Numbered from the stretch's first letter, positions 11,689-24,972 are shown. The stretch is DNA of 64,000 bases from Neoscytalidium dimidiatum (GCA_037367355.1 CM074698.1:930001-994000); one strand, 5' to 3'. A program made the numbers and translations. The notes: generated by a model from the letters alone, not told the origin.

Positions 11689-13581
11689 ATGGGTTTTCTT
11701 TCGAAGTTTCGGCGCGAGCCGAATGTACCGTCGAACACCGGGGTTGTTCAAGATAACTCTTCCAACGATGTAGAATTCAACAAGCATGAAGACGGTCCGT
11801 TACACATCCTCAACTGGCGTGTCATCTACATGGGTATCTTGGTGTCGATGGGTGGATTCGTACGTTGCATCCTTTATCCATCAATCCAGTAGTTTGACTA
11901 CCCTGCTAACACTTCTCCAGATCTTTGGTTACGACACCGGTCAGATCTCCGGTTTCCTTGAGATGCCAGACTTCTTGAGAAGGTTTGCCGATACCACCGA
12001 TCCAGACACTGGCAAGCCCGCTTTCACCAATGGCCGGTCCGGAACCATTGTTGGTCTGGTAAGTCACCCCACTCATTGGCAAAACTGCTCAGTCTACAGT
12101 CAAGTTCTGACACTTCAAAGCTTTCCATTGGAACCCTCATCGGTGCTTTGGTCGCTGCACCCATCGCGGACAAGTTTGGACGGAAGTGGTCCATCATCTT
12201 CTGGAATCTGATCTTCTGCGTTGGTGTCGTTGTCCAGATTGCTACCGAGTACAAGTGGTACCAAGTCGCGCTTGGCCGCTGGGTTGCCGGTCTCGGGGTC
12301 GGTGGTCTTTCCGTCCTGACTCCCATGTACCAGTCTGAGACGGCTCCACGTCAGGTCCGTGGTTCTCTCGTCTCCGCCTACCAGCTCTTCATCACCCTCG
12401 GCATCTTCACTGCCTACTGCATCAACTATGGGACCGAATCCGACAACAGTGCCGCTTCATGGCGTATCCCCATGGGTGTCGGGTTCATCTGGCCCGTTAT
12501 CATGGCCTTTGGCATGTTGTTCCTGCCTGATTCTCCGCGCTGGCAGTACCGTCGCGGCAAGATAGATATCGCCCGCTCTACAATTGCAAAGAGTTACGGC
12601 GTTCCAGAGCATCATCCCGTCGTCAACCATGAAATCCAAGAAATTCAGGCAAAGTTTGATGCGGAGCAGGCAGGTGGCGGAAAGCATCCCTGGTACGAGA
12701 TCTTCACAGGCCCGAGGATGCTTTACCGTACATTGCTGGGTGTTACTCTGCAGGCTCTCCAACAACTCACTGGCGCCAACTTCTTTTTCTACTATGGGAC
12801 GACCATCTTCACTGCCACTGGCCTGTCGAATAGCTACGTGACTAGCATGATTCTTGGCGCTGTCAACTTCGGATGTACGTTCCCTGGTCTGTACTTTGTT
12901 GATCGCTTTGGCCGCCGTCCCTGTCTGATGATTGGTGCTCTTTGGATGTTCGTATGCTTCTTGGTAAGTGCAATCCTGTTCTGCGAAATCTTCTGTCCGA
13001 CCTCTGCTGAACCTTGCCATCAGATCTTCGCCAGTATCGGCCACTTCGCTCTTGACCAACATACTCCTCAGAACACGCCCAAAGCTGGTAGTGCTATGAT
13101 CGTGTTCGCTTGTCTCTTCATTGCCGCCTTCGCTTCCACCTGGGGACCCATGGTCTGGGCTGTCGTCGGCGAAATCTACCCCAGCCGTTACCGTGCTAAG
13201 TGCATGGGTCTCGCCACTGCCTCCAACTGGATCTGGAATTTTCTCATCTCCTTCTTCACACCGTACATTACTGGCGCCATTGATTACCGCTACGGCTACG
13301 TCTTTGCCAGCTGCTGTTTCGCCGCCTTCGTCGTCACCTACTTCTTCGTTTGTGAGAGTCAGGGCCGTAGCCTTGAGGAGATTGATACCATGTACATTTA
13401 CGGCGTCAAGGCATGGAATAGCAAGAACTGGCAGCCGCCGGAGGGCGAGGACTTGACGACGCTGGATAACACGTACCTTACTCCTGGTGCTAGGGACATC
13501 CGGAAGCCGAAGGAAGAGAGGAGAGAGAACGTTGGCGGTGAAGACGCGGAGAAGCAGGAGGTGTATCACCCTCAAGTGTAG
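11689..13581 (+). CDS. MFS sugar (hexose-type) transporter, four exons
   Basis: Spliced model: 11689-11859, 11921-12058, 12121-12963 and 13024-13581, giving 569 residues. Introns are 61, 62 and 60 nt, all GT-AG and phase 0; the first has a GCTAAC branch site just before CTCCAG. The protein shows major-facilitator sugar-transporter hallmarks: the fungal-type FGYDTGQISGF stretch opening exon 2; DKFGRKW after TM2; GRWVAGLGVGG near residue 156 followed by PMYQSETAPRQVRG; a PESPR-like LPDSPRW near 238; and DRFGRRP near 364. I infer a plasma-membrane monosaccharide/proton symporter; the exact sugar cannot be read. Removing the third intron restores the family-like CFLIFASIGHF junction. The C-terminal tail is charged (KPKEERRE) and cytoplasmic. 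There are no close neighbours, so context adds nothing. Confidence 0.9.
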
Positions 13582-16500
13582 ATGTGAACGAACATCTGGA
13601 TTTAGGGATATGACTATTGCGACTACAGTTGACGCCAAAGAGCTTCTTCTTCCAAATAACGACGCAACGAACCTTGCTTAGGCAGTTACACCGGTGGACC
13701 GGGAGTAATTGTCGCAGATACTGTCGATTTTTTACATCCGGATGATTGCTTCAATCCCCAATTGTACGAGTCGTGAACTGTAAGAGTTGCGCTCCTACAT
13801 TACTCGCGTCGTGAGAATTGCTGAGTTACGGTTCGAGCAAGCATTGTGTCATCTGCTTAGCAAATTATCGCGCAAAGAAGTGCCTGCATATAGAAAGACG
13901 ATAGACTACCTACGGCATTTTTGTGTTGGCGCTGCATCTCATCTCCCCTTCCTTCATCACTCAAATGTAGATATACCCGCATACCCCGATTAGATGGAGG
14001 TTTCAATACAACGCGCCCCTTCGTATCCAAATTCAAACCTGCATGAAGTGAACGCTCCCGGTCGACTACATGTAATAATTCCCGAGAATTAATGCCGAAT
14101 ACCTCGCGCCCCCGCATGTAAGTGTCCGTGATTCAAGATGCGCTCTCCCGACATGTTTCCCCGAGGCAGTACCTTGTTCTTGCCCACAAATTCCCGCAAC
14201 GGGTTCGACCGGATGGTTCGGAAAGGGTAGAACAAGCTTTCCTAACCCTTCCACGTGCGCGTGATTGATGCAAGGTAAAAGTGAGAGACACAACGAATCA
14301 TAATTTGCGCGGATGCAAACCGGGCTTTTCTCCTTACCGATCCCCACGTGGATGTGCAGAACGTTTCCCGGTGTGCGACTTGCAGAAAAAAGAAAGGGGG
14401 CCGCGTCATGCGTCTCCCGATGACGGGCATGGGATGAGGATTAAGTCAGTCTCGTGCATCCGGGCCATCTACGCCGGACGAATGAGCAGGCGCCGATTGG
14501 AAGCTCACTGGGATATCGCCTTTGTTCGTATTCATGTATTTCTTTTTCTGCGTTTACCTAACACTTACATTTACGCGATTTGGACAGAGAGTTGCAAAGC
14601 TTCCTACTTAAATGCATCGACTGCCACAAGCTGCAGAGTGATATCACTTCTATAAAGGAAGAGATGGGGGTTTGAACTAGTGAGGATACTCGGGGTTCAA
14701 TGCCAATGATTTGAGAAACACGCTATAGATCACTAAAATGTTTCCCAACATACGACGTTCAGTCAAAGCAGAAAGAGGCAGTAGACGTCTTATCTGTTTA
14801 TGTGACTGGTAAAACGATGATGGTTGATCCTCACGTTGACGAGTTCAGAAACTATCGTAGATTATGAAGGCAAGAAAGATGCTTTGATATCTGTGAGGAG
14901 AATCTCTGTAGAATGTGTAATCAGCCCACAAGTAGCTTTCTCTCCCGAGTGTTCCATCAATCCCCGTATTCGCAAATGGCTGACACAGAATGTCTACGAT
15001 ATCCACGACAACTCCTCTGATCATTATGTATGACCGCACGAGAATGCAGACGTTTCATGACTTCCCAGCGATATCACAAGCAATGGACAGAGGAGTCAGG
15101 GTTTCCCACAAAATACGAGATGATAGCGAAGGGGATATTACTTTTCCAGAGCCCAAAACAAGCTCTCGGCCGCAAATAGAGTAGTTCTATCTAATTTAGA
15201 TACTCTATAGTACTTTAGTCCGAGCGTTCTTAAGAGTAGCGACAGTAGGTGCTTAGCGTTATATAGATAGTACGTGCGGGTTCGTATCTTCCGTACTATC
15301 TCCGCGCTCCCTACTTTCTTCCTATCTGGTGTTTCTTTTAACCTTGTAGAGGCTGTACCGTAACAATGCGGTTCAGATCCTTATCTATCATCTATGATAT
15401 AATACATCAAAGTACTATCTCACCAGCATGTTCCATAGCAAAGTTTGGAGCTTACCTGCTGGCCATGAAATTTTCAGCGAAGTGCATTGGCCGAGTTACA
15501 CGCATGCGTCACAATCTCTACACATTTGCCCTGTCCAGGCTGTCCAGGCTGTCCGCTACAGACAAGGTGCTGATAATGAGCCCGAGTAGCGTATTCTTAA
15601 CGCAATGATTTGTATAATACATGATCGATGTGCCAGCATTGTGATGAAAATGATCCCAGTACGCTCGGATTAGGAAGGTTCGCTGATGACTTCTACAGAA
15701 GACCTACTTTTCACGATGAATGTCACATATTTCAGCAACTGGAGAGGATCTAGGTTTTGGTACATGTGAACCGACATGACCAATGACCGAGCTTTTGTGG
15801 CTTCCAACGCTTCTCCGATCGGTTTCAGCCAACATCTTGAAAGAATCGTCTTGTCCTCTGGCAGAGGACAGTTTGCCCATTCAAAAGACAAATGATCCGG
15901 CGAGAGCTTTGAACATTCCGGAATGGATTGTCTCACAAGCGCTACAGTTGGGAGGTATTTGTCACCACTACTCTTGCGAATCCAGAAGAGTGCATGTCAA
16001 GCAAAGTTGGGCCTTCACATTGCACTCCACTGCAGAGTTCCGTGTTCGTCCTGAACTTTCGTTTGCAACAAACATACCGTGATCCTACACGGCCTTGAGA
16101 TCTACCATATCGGTACATCTTGATATTAACACACACACCAAACCCCCCTCTTCTTCCCCCATTCTTCCTCTTACTCCCACACAGCACCAGGTATCACGTC
16201 CTTGAGCTGTTGTGCAGCTTTTACCCTGGATTGAGTAAAACGTACCATTTCCAGTACAGTGCGTATTATACTATTTGCTCTTCCGCAGGACAAAAATTAC
16301 TGCAAAACATACTGATCTCTGTTCAGGCACGATCTTCCCCAAAAGCCACTCTACTTCTGCGCCAAATCCCCGGTCCATACAGCTATTGGCATGCTCTAAA
16401 GACGTTTCCCACGCATAGAAACATGCTTCCGGTAACAATAGACTTACATGCGTAGCTTCACGTTGGCCCTACCAAATCCTCATGAACGAACGCTACTATG

Positions 16501-19500
16501 ACCATTCCCTACCGCTATGGTAGCGTGGCTGTAAGCTCTTAGATGATATCGATGTTCCGTAGACTGCGATCTTTAGGGCTATCGTGCGTGCAGTATGGAA
16601 CATTCCTCTCCCAAAAGGGTAGCCTCTGAATCTCCACGGTGTATTACTGAGACCCAGAAGGGCGAAGATCCATTCCTTCAAACCCCCTGAACCATTTGCG
16701 AAATGAAGAATCATACCTTAAGATGCATTCTTATTACTGAGCTGTCATTGGTAGACAGCATTTCAGTGAAGAGCGAGAGGTGCTTCGACATGAACCATGT
16801 GAAATCCACACAAGAATGGAAGTAGAGGTTGATCAGTAGGATGGAGCGAGGTAGAGGTCAGTATGTCATACCTTCCTGAAGTTATCAATGTGGAATATCC
16901 AGCTCCCGCTGGTGATAACGTACGAACGGCGGGGAGCTCTTGCTCCATTAATGTCAGGACATAAGACCTCATGGGCCGCTTCTTGATAGCAGCGCCGCTC
17001 TTGCCCATCAATGGCGCATTTTTTAAGCAAAAGTGATAGCTCATTACCGGCTATCTACATAGCATGCCCTCATCGGGTGGAAAATCATCGATTTTGTAAG
17101 ATGATTGGATAGTCAACAGAGTTCAAGTTCGGGTATGGAGAAAAAGCAGGAAAGAGAAGTCAATGACGTTGCCGAGGAGACCGCTTGAGTGGGCACATCG
17201 TTGAGAAACGCACAAAAAGGTCTGGTATCTGAATGAATAATGTCGCTTCCGGCTGTTTGGTGATCATGACCGCTCGTGGATGCGGGTGAATGCGTCACTT
17301 GAATAAGGCAGGAATTACTTCATCAAATCATAACAGATATCGAAACACTCACATAGCCGGCGAGGAATACTAAGAAGGATCTTAACTTCTGGTAGGGATT
17401 AAGTGTTCTTGTGGGAACTGGTTCTTAAACTGTAACTAAAACTTGATTCTTGGAACAATCTAAATAGTGAGACCGTCCGCCAACCATCGTGAAACTCGAT
17501 ACGAAGCTTGAGTTGCCTTCTGAGAATGGGGTATTTAGTACAATAGAAATCTTCGCCCTGAGCCAGTGTGCTTCGAAAAACATACGAAGCAGCAAAGAAA
17601 GAGAGAATACGACGGAAATGAGCCCAAACGTGCAGTGCAGGCACTGTAGAATATCATAGCGAAAACCCTCTACTATCAGGTTGATATAGACCTTTTATCA
17701 AAGACAAGTGATGCGGCCATTATCGAATTTTAGTAGTGATTATCTAGGAATTGAATGCAACATGCACTTTGCTCTAACGAAGAGGGGGGAAAATAGTCGA
17801 GCAAGCACGCTGCGGGAATTGCATTCCATTCTAAAACGTAAAGAAAGGAGTTTCCATCGACCAAGGTCTTCCAGCGAGAGGGAGGGGGAATATACACGAG
17901 AGAAATAAGATTGAGGCTGTCTCATCAACTCTGCTCGGTTTGCTCGGGATTTTCGTCTGTCGGCGATTTCTAAAACGAGTGCCTTGAAAATTTTTCCGCC
18001 AACAAGGTTCCGAGGGCGTATGTATGGCTACTGGTGAGGGCTGGACTATGCCGTTGATGCCAGTTGGTCAAATCGGTGTTTCTCCCTAATACTGATAGAT
18101 GCGAAATAGCCCGAGAACAACCGTATATACGATGGACATGGCAGAGAGAGGCTCGAGCTTGAGGCGCGAAATAGTGATAAACTCGTCAGTGATTGGCCGT
18201 GCGGGCAGAGTACCACCGAGAAGTCACATGGTCATACTGGCGGCCAGAAGGCCTAATGTTGAACAACAAAAAAAAGCGGCGAGTGCGAGTAATGAGGTGC
18301 ACACCGGTGAGTTGGCCTTGCCTCGGGGTCGAGCCACGGATTGTCCGGAGACGCAGGTATCCGAGAGGGGATTCGGAAGCTTGGTTCTTCGTCCAGTACG
18401 ATCGATTCAGGATGGCCGGGCCATCAGCAGAACATCATTGGACCGGTGTCTCTGCGCAGTGCCAAGACAACATGTAAATGACGCTGAGGAGAGTATTACT
18501 TTCCGACGGAAGTGAATGGTATCCTCTTCCGTCACCAGGGCTTACAGACAACACTCAAGAGCGTATTCGGGCAGATGGAGATCGACAGGCGTGCAGGTTA
18601 GCCCAAGTGGGTACAGGAGATGCAGGGCAAGCAGGCCTTGCCCGCCGGCGCTTTTCCCCAAGAAGGGTCGAGAGGCTGAAGCTCCAGGGGGGAAAAAGCC
18701 CGCACGCATCGAACCTTAAATCGTCCCAAGAGCTATTTTTCAGGGTGCCGGGTAATGGAAAAAGAGTGTCAGGGAAGGTCAAGACGGAACAACCGCGGCA
18801 TAGGATTGGCCGGTAAAGACCTACCCACACCCTTAAACCGCTCATCTACACGACTCCATTCGTGTACGCCCGGCGGCGCCGGGACATCCGACACCACGTG
18901 GGAGCGTTTGAGCCTGCGCCGAGATTGCTGATGAGACTCTGGTCCCAAGGGTTCCCAGGACAAAGCTTCAACGGCGGGCTGCCTCGAAGAGGAAAACGGT
19001 AGAGGGCGGCTGAAGCTTGGAATGCGGCAGGCGGCAGTCTTCTACTGCGGTACTCGAGAGATGGAAGGTCGGGTTGAACCAAGAGCGGATCGTAGACAAA
19101 GTCAGACCACCAAAAAGCGGAAGCAAACTTCTCCGCCCGTTTCATGCGGGGTCGATTCTCGAATTTTTGATAAGCGGCAATGCTGACGGACCTGTTCGGG
19201 CGGGTGGGCAGGCGTGGGCGACACCCTTTCCGAAAGGAGACTCGGAGCCTGCGTTGTCAGTGACCCTCCGCTTTTCGTCCACCGCGGCAGAGGTGGCAGG
19301 GCAATCCGGCAGTGGTGAATCATGGGTTGGCTGCAAGGATGACTCGTGTCGAGGAGACTCAGCTTCGCCTCGGCGCCAACCGATCTAGATCTGTGGGGAT
19401 GCATGACGCCCCGCAGCATCTCTTTTTCGTCAGCAGCGATATGGATGCGCAGTTGCAGCAGCAAGATCTGGGCCTGGTCCACAGGACCTCGGATCCATGG

Positions 19501-20681
19501 CGAAGGGCGAAAAGCAAAATAGCGGCTCTCAATGCGCGCAGAGCCAGGAAAGGCAAGGCTGCACGAACGGAATGCTGGAGTTTGGAACTTGCTTGATCGG
19601 GTTTGATGCTATCCCTACGGAACGTTGCGGGCAGCTAAACGGCCGCGATGCATACGGAGGGCTCTATGCCCTATTCCCTTAATTCCGACTTCCATGTCCG
19701 CATCATCAGTTTCTGATTGAGGTAAAATCCGAAGTCTGTGCTCGCCGAGCTGGATGCTTGAGCAAAGGGCGCAATGGCGGCGGATTGTGATGCCCGCGTG
19801 CAGTTGTAACACCAAACCGCTGCCAGACCCAGCGGCGCGGTTTCGCACAGCTGCGCCAACCCTTCTGGTCCCTCTATCCTTCCAGCTCTGGCTAGAGCAT
19901 CGCTATCGGCAATCTAGTAGCCGCAAAGCCATCAAGCCATGGTCACGCCACCAGCGCTGCCGTATCTATGGCACTTTCCCCAAGTAAAAAAAAAAAAAAA
20001 ACAAAAAGAATAAGCGACATTCCCATCCAGCAATACGGTGGCTCTCTACGCGAGACGAGAGCAGTTGACGAGGCTCTCCCGGGCGAGCCGACAGCATCGA
20101 TGAGATACGCAAGTTGTATGTAGGCCACATGTTCGAGCGGCTCCCGGACGTTGTGCCTCCCCGGCAGCGCCGATCACCCGGCACGGCGGGGGCTCCCCAA
20201 GCTCTGGAACAACTGGCAGAAGGGCCCTAAGTTATTTCAGGCCATTATGTGGCCAAGCCGGTTCATTCGCCTGATCTTCCTGTTCTAGTACCTTCTTACT
20301 GCGGGCGCGGAACACGGCTCGGCAAACGGGCTGTGGTTGGACTTCTGTATGAGAGCCGATGTGACGTCAAATAAGAGTAGACGTGCAGCGAACGTGCCAT
20401 GGGTTTAGGCCTACGGGCGCGCCTCGTAAATCTGTTCCGAGACTGGCGATGCTTTGCTTTGCTTTACTTTCGTATCTACACTGTTCAGGAAGGGGACTTA
20501 ATGAAAGGCTAGTGTGCCGCCAAGACGAGCCGTCTAGCAAGCACAGCTTATAGTGGGACAAGCCTATGAGACGAGCCATGTATGAAGGGAAATCAAAAAA
20601 AAAAAAATCCGTTATCGCGGGCAGGTGTCCAATTGGACGGCGGGGATAATTACTTCCCTGCCGCCATTTTCTGATCGACAT
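13582..20681. other. Gene-poor region, AT-richer in its first 4 kb
   Basis: No gene could be supported over 7.1 kb. The 13.7-18 kb part is visibly richer in A/T than its flanks and contains only short frames. The minus-strand frame at 15670-15936 reads somewhat like protein but has no recognisable family. Past 18 kb the base composition returns to about average, again without a supported gene. A tandem CTGTCCAGG-like unit occurs near 15531-15553, and poly-A runs near 19984-20001 and 20596-20607. Confidence 0.45.
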
Positions 20682-20930
20682 TTACCGCATGTGCGGTCCA
20701 TCACTCACCAATTTGCAGCGGTCGCAGCGAGTATGGGAGCAGTTCTCGCACTCGCCTTCCGAAACGTGGTTCAGTATGCCGCTGCGTCGGCCGCTGCAAT
20801 TGCAGCATCGCCACCACTGCCTCGCTGCCTGGCCCGCGCTTGGATTCCTGGCCTGGTAGCCTGCGCTCGGGTGCTTGAAGATAGGCTGAAGGGAATGCCT
20901 GTTTGGTTGGTTTCCATGTAGGATGCGCAT
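20682..20930 (-). CDS. Small Cys-rich protein with CCxC...CxxCxHxRCxxC motif
   Basis: Predicted 82-residue protein, or the last exon of a longer one. After a 38-residue polar segment it has WWRCCNC, a 17-residue spacer, then CENCSHTRCDRC. Seven cysteines and one histidine in this spacing look like a structural zinc site. I recall the general layout (aromatic-x-CCxC, then CxxCxHxRCxxC) from small uncharacterised Pezizomycotina proteins, but cannot name a family. The ORF at 42169-42531 has nearly the same layout. Weak points: no intron could be fixed upstream, the start codon is chosen only because it is first in frame, and the ORF is short. It could be a decayed fragment. Function unknown. Confidence 0.45.
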   Translation of the reverse strand: MRILHGNQPNRHSLQPIFKHPSAGYQARNPSAGQAARQWWRCCNCSGRRSGILNHVSEGECENCSHTRCDRCKLVSDGPHMR

Positions 20931-22231
20931 TCTTGCGATACGGGAACGCGTGTAGCGCTAAGGGCGGGAGGGTTGCGGAGATTGCGGACTGCAATGCAAA
21001 GAATTTACAGGGTAGCAGCTTGTTGGTCGTGCCCTTTGGTATGAAGAAGTCGCAATGACGATGAACAACTTCATCTGAGGTGTCAGCATCTGACGAGAGA
21101 CAATACGTGTTTGGATGTGTGGAGTGAAACAAACGGGGTTGACAGCATCCCGGACCATGAAACAGTGGCCTTTGTTTGCGTAGGCCAACATCACGTCTCA
21201 GGAAATAAGAGTTTGAGCTAAGTCGCTCTTCCTCGCTAAGAGCCTCAATTTCATCGGGGACTGGCCAGCAGCTGCTTGCAGATAACGATGCGCTCTGGCC
21301 ACCCACTGGCGGTGCCCGGACGAGAACCCCCAGCGGAAAAGGAAACTTCCAGTGGGCGCAGAGCATGTCACACGGCCAACCAAGTAGATTATGCGGATGC
21401 TCGCCGCAGAATTTTGGCGTTGATCGCTATCCTTTCAGGTAAATGGCGCCTCGAAGCATACTTTCACGCCAGGACGCCGCGTCTTGGCCGATGCAAAGAC
21501 GGTCCGTCTTTACGTCACACCAGCCTGGGAAGGTTCAGCGATCTGGGAATACCACAGCGCTGGTAAATGGTTCCGCAGGACAGGAGAACCTTCGGGGATC
21601 AGGCCGGTCAACGGGAAGCATGGCCTGACATAGACCCGTATTTAGAGGCGTTGCTTAGCGCTTCGGCAATCGAGACCTCGTTTTCGGCTCCATTGCAAGC
21701 CTGATGTCGGTATCCAAACCCGAAAAAAAGACAGTCTTTGATCTGTGCTGAGGCTAAATTCAACAAGAACGCTGTGCACTTGAGATGCGATACACTTGAA
21801 GAGAGAGCGGAGTGTGCTTTCAAAATCCCCAACTGGGCAACTCCGACTGTCATGAATGTGCCATGGTCTCCTGCCCAGCCTTGTGTGCAACTCGGTCGAC
21901 CCAACTCCGTATGAGGCCGGGACCGAAAGTATTGCAACAGAGAGCGACGGCGTACATGCGGTATCGAAGCAGTTATCCGGACGAGAAATTCCAGAGATAT
22001 TGGAGAAACTTCCGTCAGGACGCCCGCTTCGACGGCCCACGTGATGGTCTGGCTGTAGCAATACCTGCGGGGCCGACTTCATAGAATTTCTAAATCGTAC
22101 AATCCGATCCGTATGCCGTACAGTAGTCTTTACACCTTTTTCCGTCTATTTCCGGGACAATGATTGCGCCAAGGTACCCATTCACAGGGACCGCGTGAAC
22201 CTTATCTTAAGATCCTAGGTAGATCGCCTCG
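20931..22231. other. Intergenic, no supported gene
   Basis: About 1.3 kb between two minus-strand genes. The 221-codon minus-strand frame covering 20701-21366 overlaps the Cys-rich ORF in another frame and has no recognisable feature, so I treat it as spurious. An upstream exon of the Cys-rich gene could lie here, but I could not define one. Confidence 0.4.
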
Positions 22232-23072
22232 TTACGCTTTGGGCTTCCGCTTGCCAATGTTCCACCCCCAGCCGCGTAGCACCTTGACGACTTTGGGAGT
22301 GACGGCAGCTGTAAGCGGCACCCGGAGGAAAATGAAGGACTTATGGATCGCGTAGGCGAGAGCAAGCTGAGTCCATATTGCTGCAATCACATCAGCAGGG
22401 AGCGGGAATTGATGATCATACGAGGGTGAGACACGTACTTGCTTCCTCGCCCGCGTTGGCCTTCTCAGCCGCCTCGACCTCGTCCATGTCGGTTACCGCA
22501 CCGTCTACAACTCGACCAGCTTCGGTCTCGACCGCGCCCTTGACGGACTTCTGGTTATGCACATCCGGAAAAGCAACGTGGACAATGCTCCAGAAGGCTT
22601 CTATGACGGCATGCTCCCAGCGGCCAATGCGGTCCGTGCCGAGCATCCGCACGGCGAGGAAGCAGAAGGGGAAGTCCAGCACCGACAGGCCCAGATAGAC
22701 GCCCAGTGCTACCCAGCCATACTCGCGAGACAGCTTCCGCATGCGCTGCGAGAAGGACGGGGCGGCCTCCGGGCTCCCGAGGTTTGGTGTGGGGTTGGGG
22801 TTGGGAGGCTTGGAGGCATTGGCATTGAAGCGGCGGCCGGCGGGGCTGCGGAGCAATCGGGCGAGCGGCGAGGGCGGGGCGGAATGGCCGCGGAAAAGGG
22901 TTTGCGAGGTGCGCAGTAGACGGCTGGGCAGAGCGGGTGAGGACGAGGCGTGCTGCAGGCGCGAGACGGTGGTGGTGAACTGGCGGGCTCGCAGCAGGCG
23001 GGCGGACGAGGGCATGGCAGGCGGCGGTGAGCGGAAGGGCGCCGCGGCGGACGCGAAGCGCAGCGGTTTCAT
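22232..23072 (-). CDS. Mitochondrial DUF1279 (Nat2/FAM210-like) membrane protein
   Basis: Two exons, 22439-23072 and 22232-22380, separated by a 58-nt GT-AG intron (22381-22438); 260 residues. The first ~100 residues are Arg/Ser/Ala-rich with almost no acidic residues, a mitochondrial targeting sequence. The conserved core follows: SQRMRKLSREYGWVALGVYL, then a membrane segment with LDFPFCFLAVRMLGTDRIG. An acidic linker (about 185-211) precedes the second exon, which supplies TIWTQLALAYAIHKSFIFLR and ends in a basic KRKPKA tail. This arrangement is that of DUF1279 proteins, including yeast Nat2 and animal FAM210. Family members are mitochondrial membrane proteins; the acetyltransferase label on Nat2 is not supported by any motif here. 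Splicing restores the second hydrophobic segment, which supports the intron. Confidence 0.85.
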
Positions 23073-23214
23073 GTTGAGCAGAGGCAGCGCGCACGAGGGG
23101 CAGCGGAGGGCGAGGTGAGGTTTGGCGGCCGGGCAGGGCGGCAGGACTCAGGCGTGCATGCAGGCGTGTTCGGCGCGTGTTCTGCGAAGCTTCGAAAATG
23201 CTCTCGAAGACGAG

Positions 23215-23243
23215 GGCGGCGGCGGCGGTGGCGGCGGCGGCGG
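23215..23243. repeat. (GGC)n trinucleotide repeat
   Basis: About nine GGC units with one GGT interruption. Confidence 0.7.
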
Positions 23244-23962
23244 GCGCACGGGCTTGGCTGGCACGCGCGCGCGTCGGTCGCGGGCCGAAAGGCGGCGCAG
23301 GTCGGCACCCCCTCCAGACGCCAGCGGCCCTTGGGCCCCCGAGCCCGCCGAGTCAGCGCTTGGCCGCGTGCGCGGCGACGCGACGAGATCGAAAAGTTTA
23401 TTTTGATGGTGAGGCATTCCAGCGCGCCTCTACACGCGCTCCCGCCCTCCCAAGCCGACCCGCCACGTCGTCCTGCGCGGCAGCCATGATTCAACGCCCG
23501 GAGATGAGCCTTCGTAACTAAACTTTATCCTCCACGCGCTGTTCTCTCCCCCAACTCCAATTTGCCCGTTCGGGCGAAGCCGCCACGCCCGACCGCCCGC
23601 CGCCCTCCCTGTCTCGGGTGCCGCCCGCACCTTTCACCCTTCCAAAACGCCTGGCCGTCTTGTCAAGCGCCCACCTTGATTTTGGAGCCGCATCACCGCC
23701 ATGCGCTCGCGACAACTCCGGCATATTGGTGCCCCATGCCAATACTACCTGCTTGCCTGCTCCGCTGAGCTGCGAATCAGCCCGCCAGGCCGCATGCTGC
23801 CTCGCCGGCGCCCGGCTTCTCTTCCCGCTGGTGCTGCTGCGAGCGGCGTGCAGTGCGCCTGCATGAAACCCCCCTGGGGACGCCGCCGTCGACTGCGTCC
23901 GCGCGCAAGTTTCGCCCAGCCCGGCGAGGAGGAGCGGGAGCAGCACGAGCGACAGGCGGGTG

Positions 23963-23999
23963 GGCAGGCAGGCACGCAGGCAGGCACGCAAGCAGGCAC
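23963..23999. repeat. AGGCAGGCACGC minisatellite, about three copies
   Basis: A 12-bp unit is repeated about three times in tandem, with one base change in the last copy (GCAAGCAGGCAC). Confidence 0.7.
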
Positions 24000-24489
24000 C
24001 GGCCTAGCTGCGGTCCGGCGTCCGACTGACCGATGGATGGGATGCAATTATTAGCCCTCCGATCAGCAGCGTGACGTCTGCTGCTGCGCTGGAACCGAGT
24101 CAGCGCAAGCGAGTGCGCGAAGCTTAGTTGCGCCGCCAGGATGCTCGAATTCTGGAGCAATGCCGCTTTCAAGCCCAGCGGCCGCGTGGCGGGCGTGCTC
24201 GCCCACGCGACGTCCATGCGGACGGAAGCATCATTTGCATCATCGGTTTGCAGCTGCGCTGCGTGGGCTTGACCGGCGGGCTGGCGTGAGCGGCGCGGTT
24301 AAGGTTTGCGTGAGCGGTGATGGCGCGCAGCAAAGGGCTTCTGTCCGCGGCCGGGGCGTGCAGCAGCCCCCGACACGGGATACCCCCGCTGGTGTTTCTG
24401 CAGCACGCACTGCTGCCAACTGCCACTACTCCTCCTTCCTCCCTCTCTCATCGGACCGCGCACGTCTGTCAGGCCGACCTCGCCATGCC

Positions 24490-24524
24490 TTGCCCTGCCC
24501 TGCCCTGCCCTGCCAGGCCCTGCC
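24490..24524. repeat. (TGCCC)n minisatellite
   Basis: About five TGCCC units, then a diverged copy containing AGG. A second short tract of the same unit occurs near 25257-25274. Confidence 0.7.
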
Positions 24525-24900
24525 ATGGTGGCTGTCGGCTCTACCCGCCTGCAGTCAGCTGGCGACTTGGGACCGCTCCCGTAGGCAGGTTCCACGCCCC
24601 CGGGCATGCTCTGCGTTTGGACGCCCGAGCGCCGAGAGCGCTGAGAGCGCTGCGCGCTGCAGTCCATCACGCTCGCCCTCGTCCTCGCCCTCGCCCTCGC
24701 CCGTGCCCCTGCCCCTCGTCACGTATTCGCATGAAGCCCCAACCGCGGGGCCGCGCTGGCCCAAGGAGCAGGGCCCCGGGCCCCTGAGAGCAGAGCGGCC
24801 ACCGCGTGCGGGCAGCGGGGCAGTGGGCAGTGGGCAGCGGGCGGCGGGCGGCGGGCAGCGAACGGCGGCGGCCACGGCGGCCATGGCTGCGGATGGGCGG

Positions 24901-24972
24901 CGGCTCTGGCTATGGCTCTGGCTCTGGCTCTGGCGCAGGCCTAGGCGCGGGCTCAAGCTCTGGCTCAGGCTC
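24901..24972. repeat. GGCTCT hexamer tracts
   Basis: Tandem GGCTCT/GGCTAT hexamers lie at 24901-24934 and again, after a short gap, near 24950-24972. Confidence 0.65.

Noticed and set aside
12457..13638. 393-codon minus-strand frame
   Set aside because: Antisense to the sugar transporter exons; no domain.
14682..14710. GGGGTTCAATGCC resembling a tRNA B-box
   Set aside because: No matching A-box, acceptor stem or anticodon arm could be built around it.
15670..15936. 88-codon minus-strand frame (RQSIPECSKLSPDHLSFEWA...)
   Set aside because: Reads like protein but has no recognisable family, upstream exon or repeat partner; too weak for a gene call.
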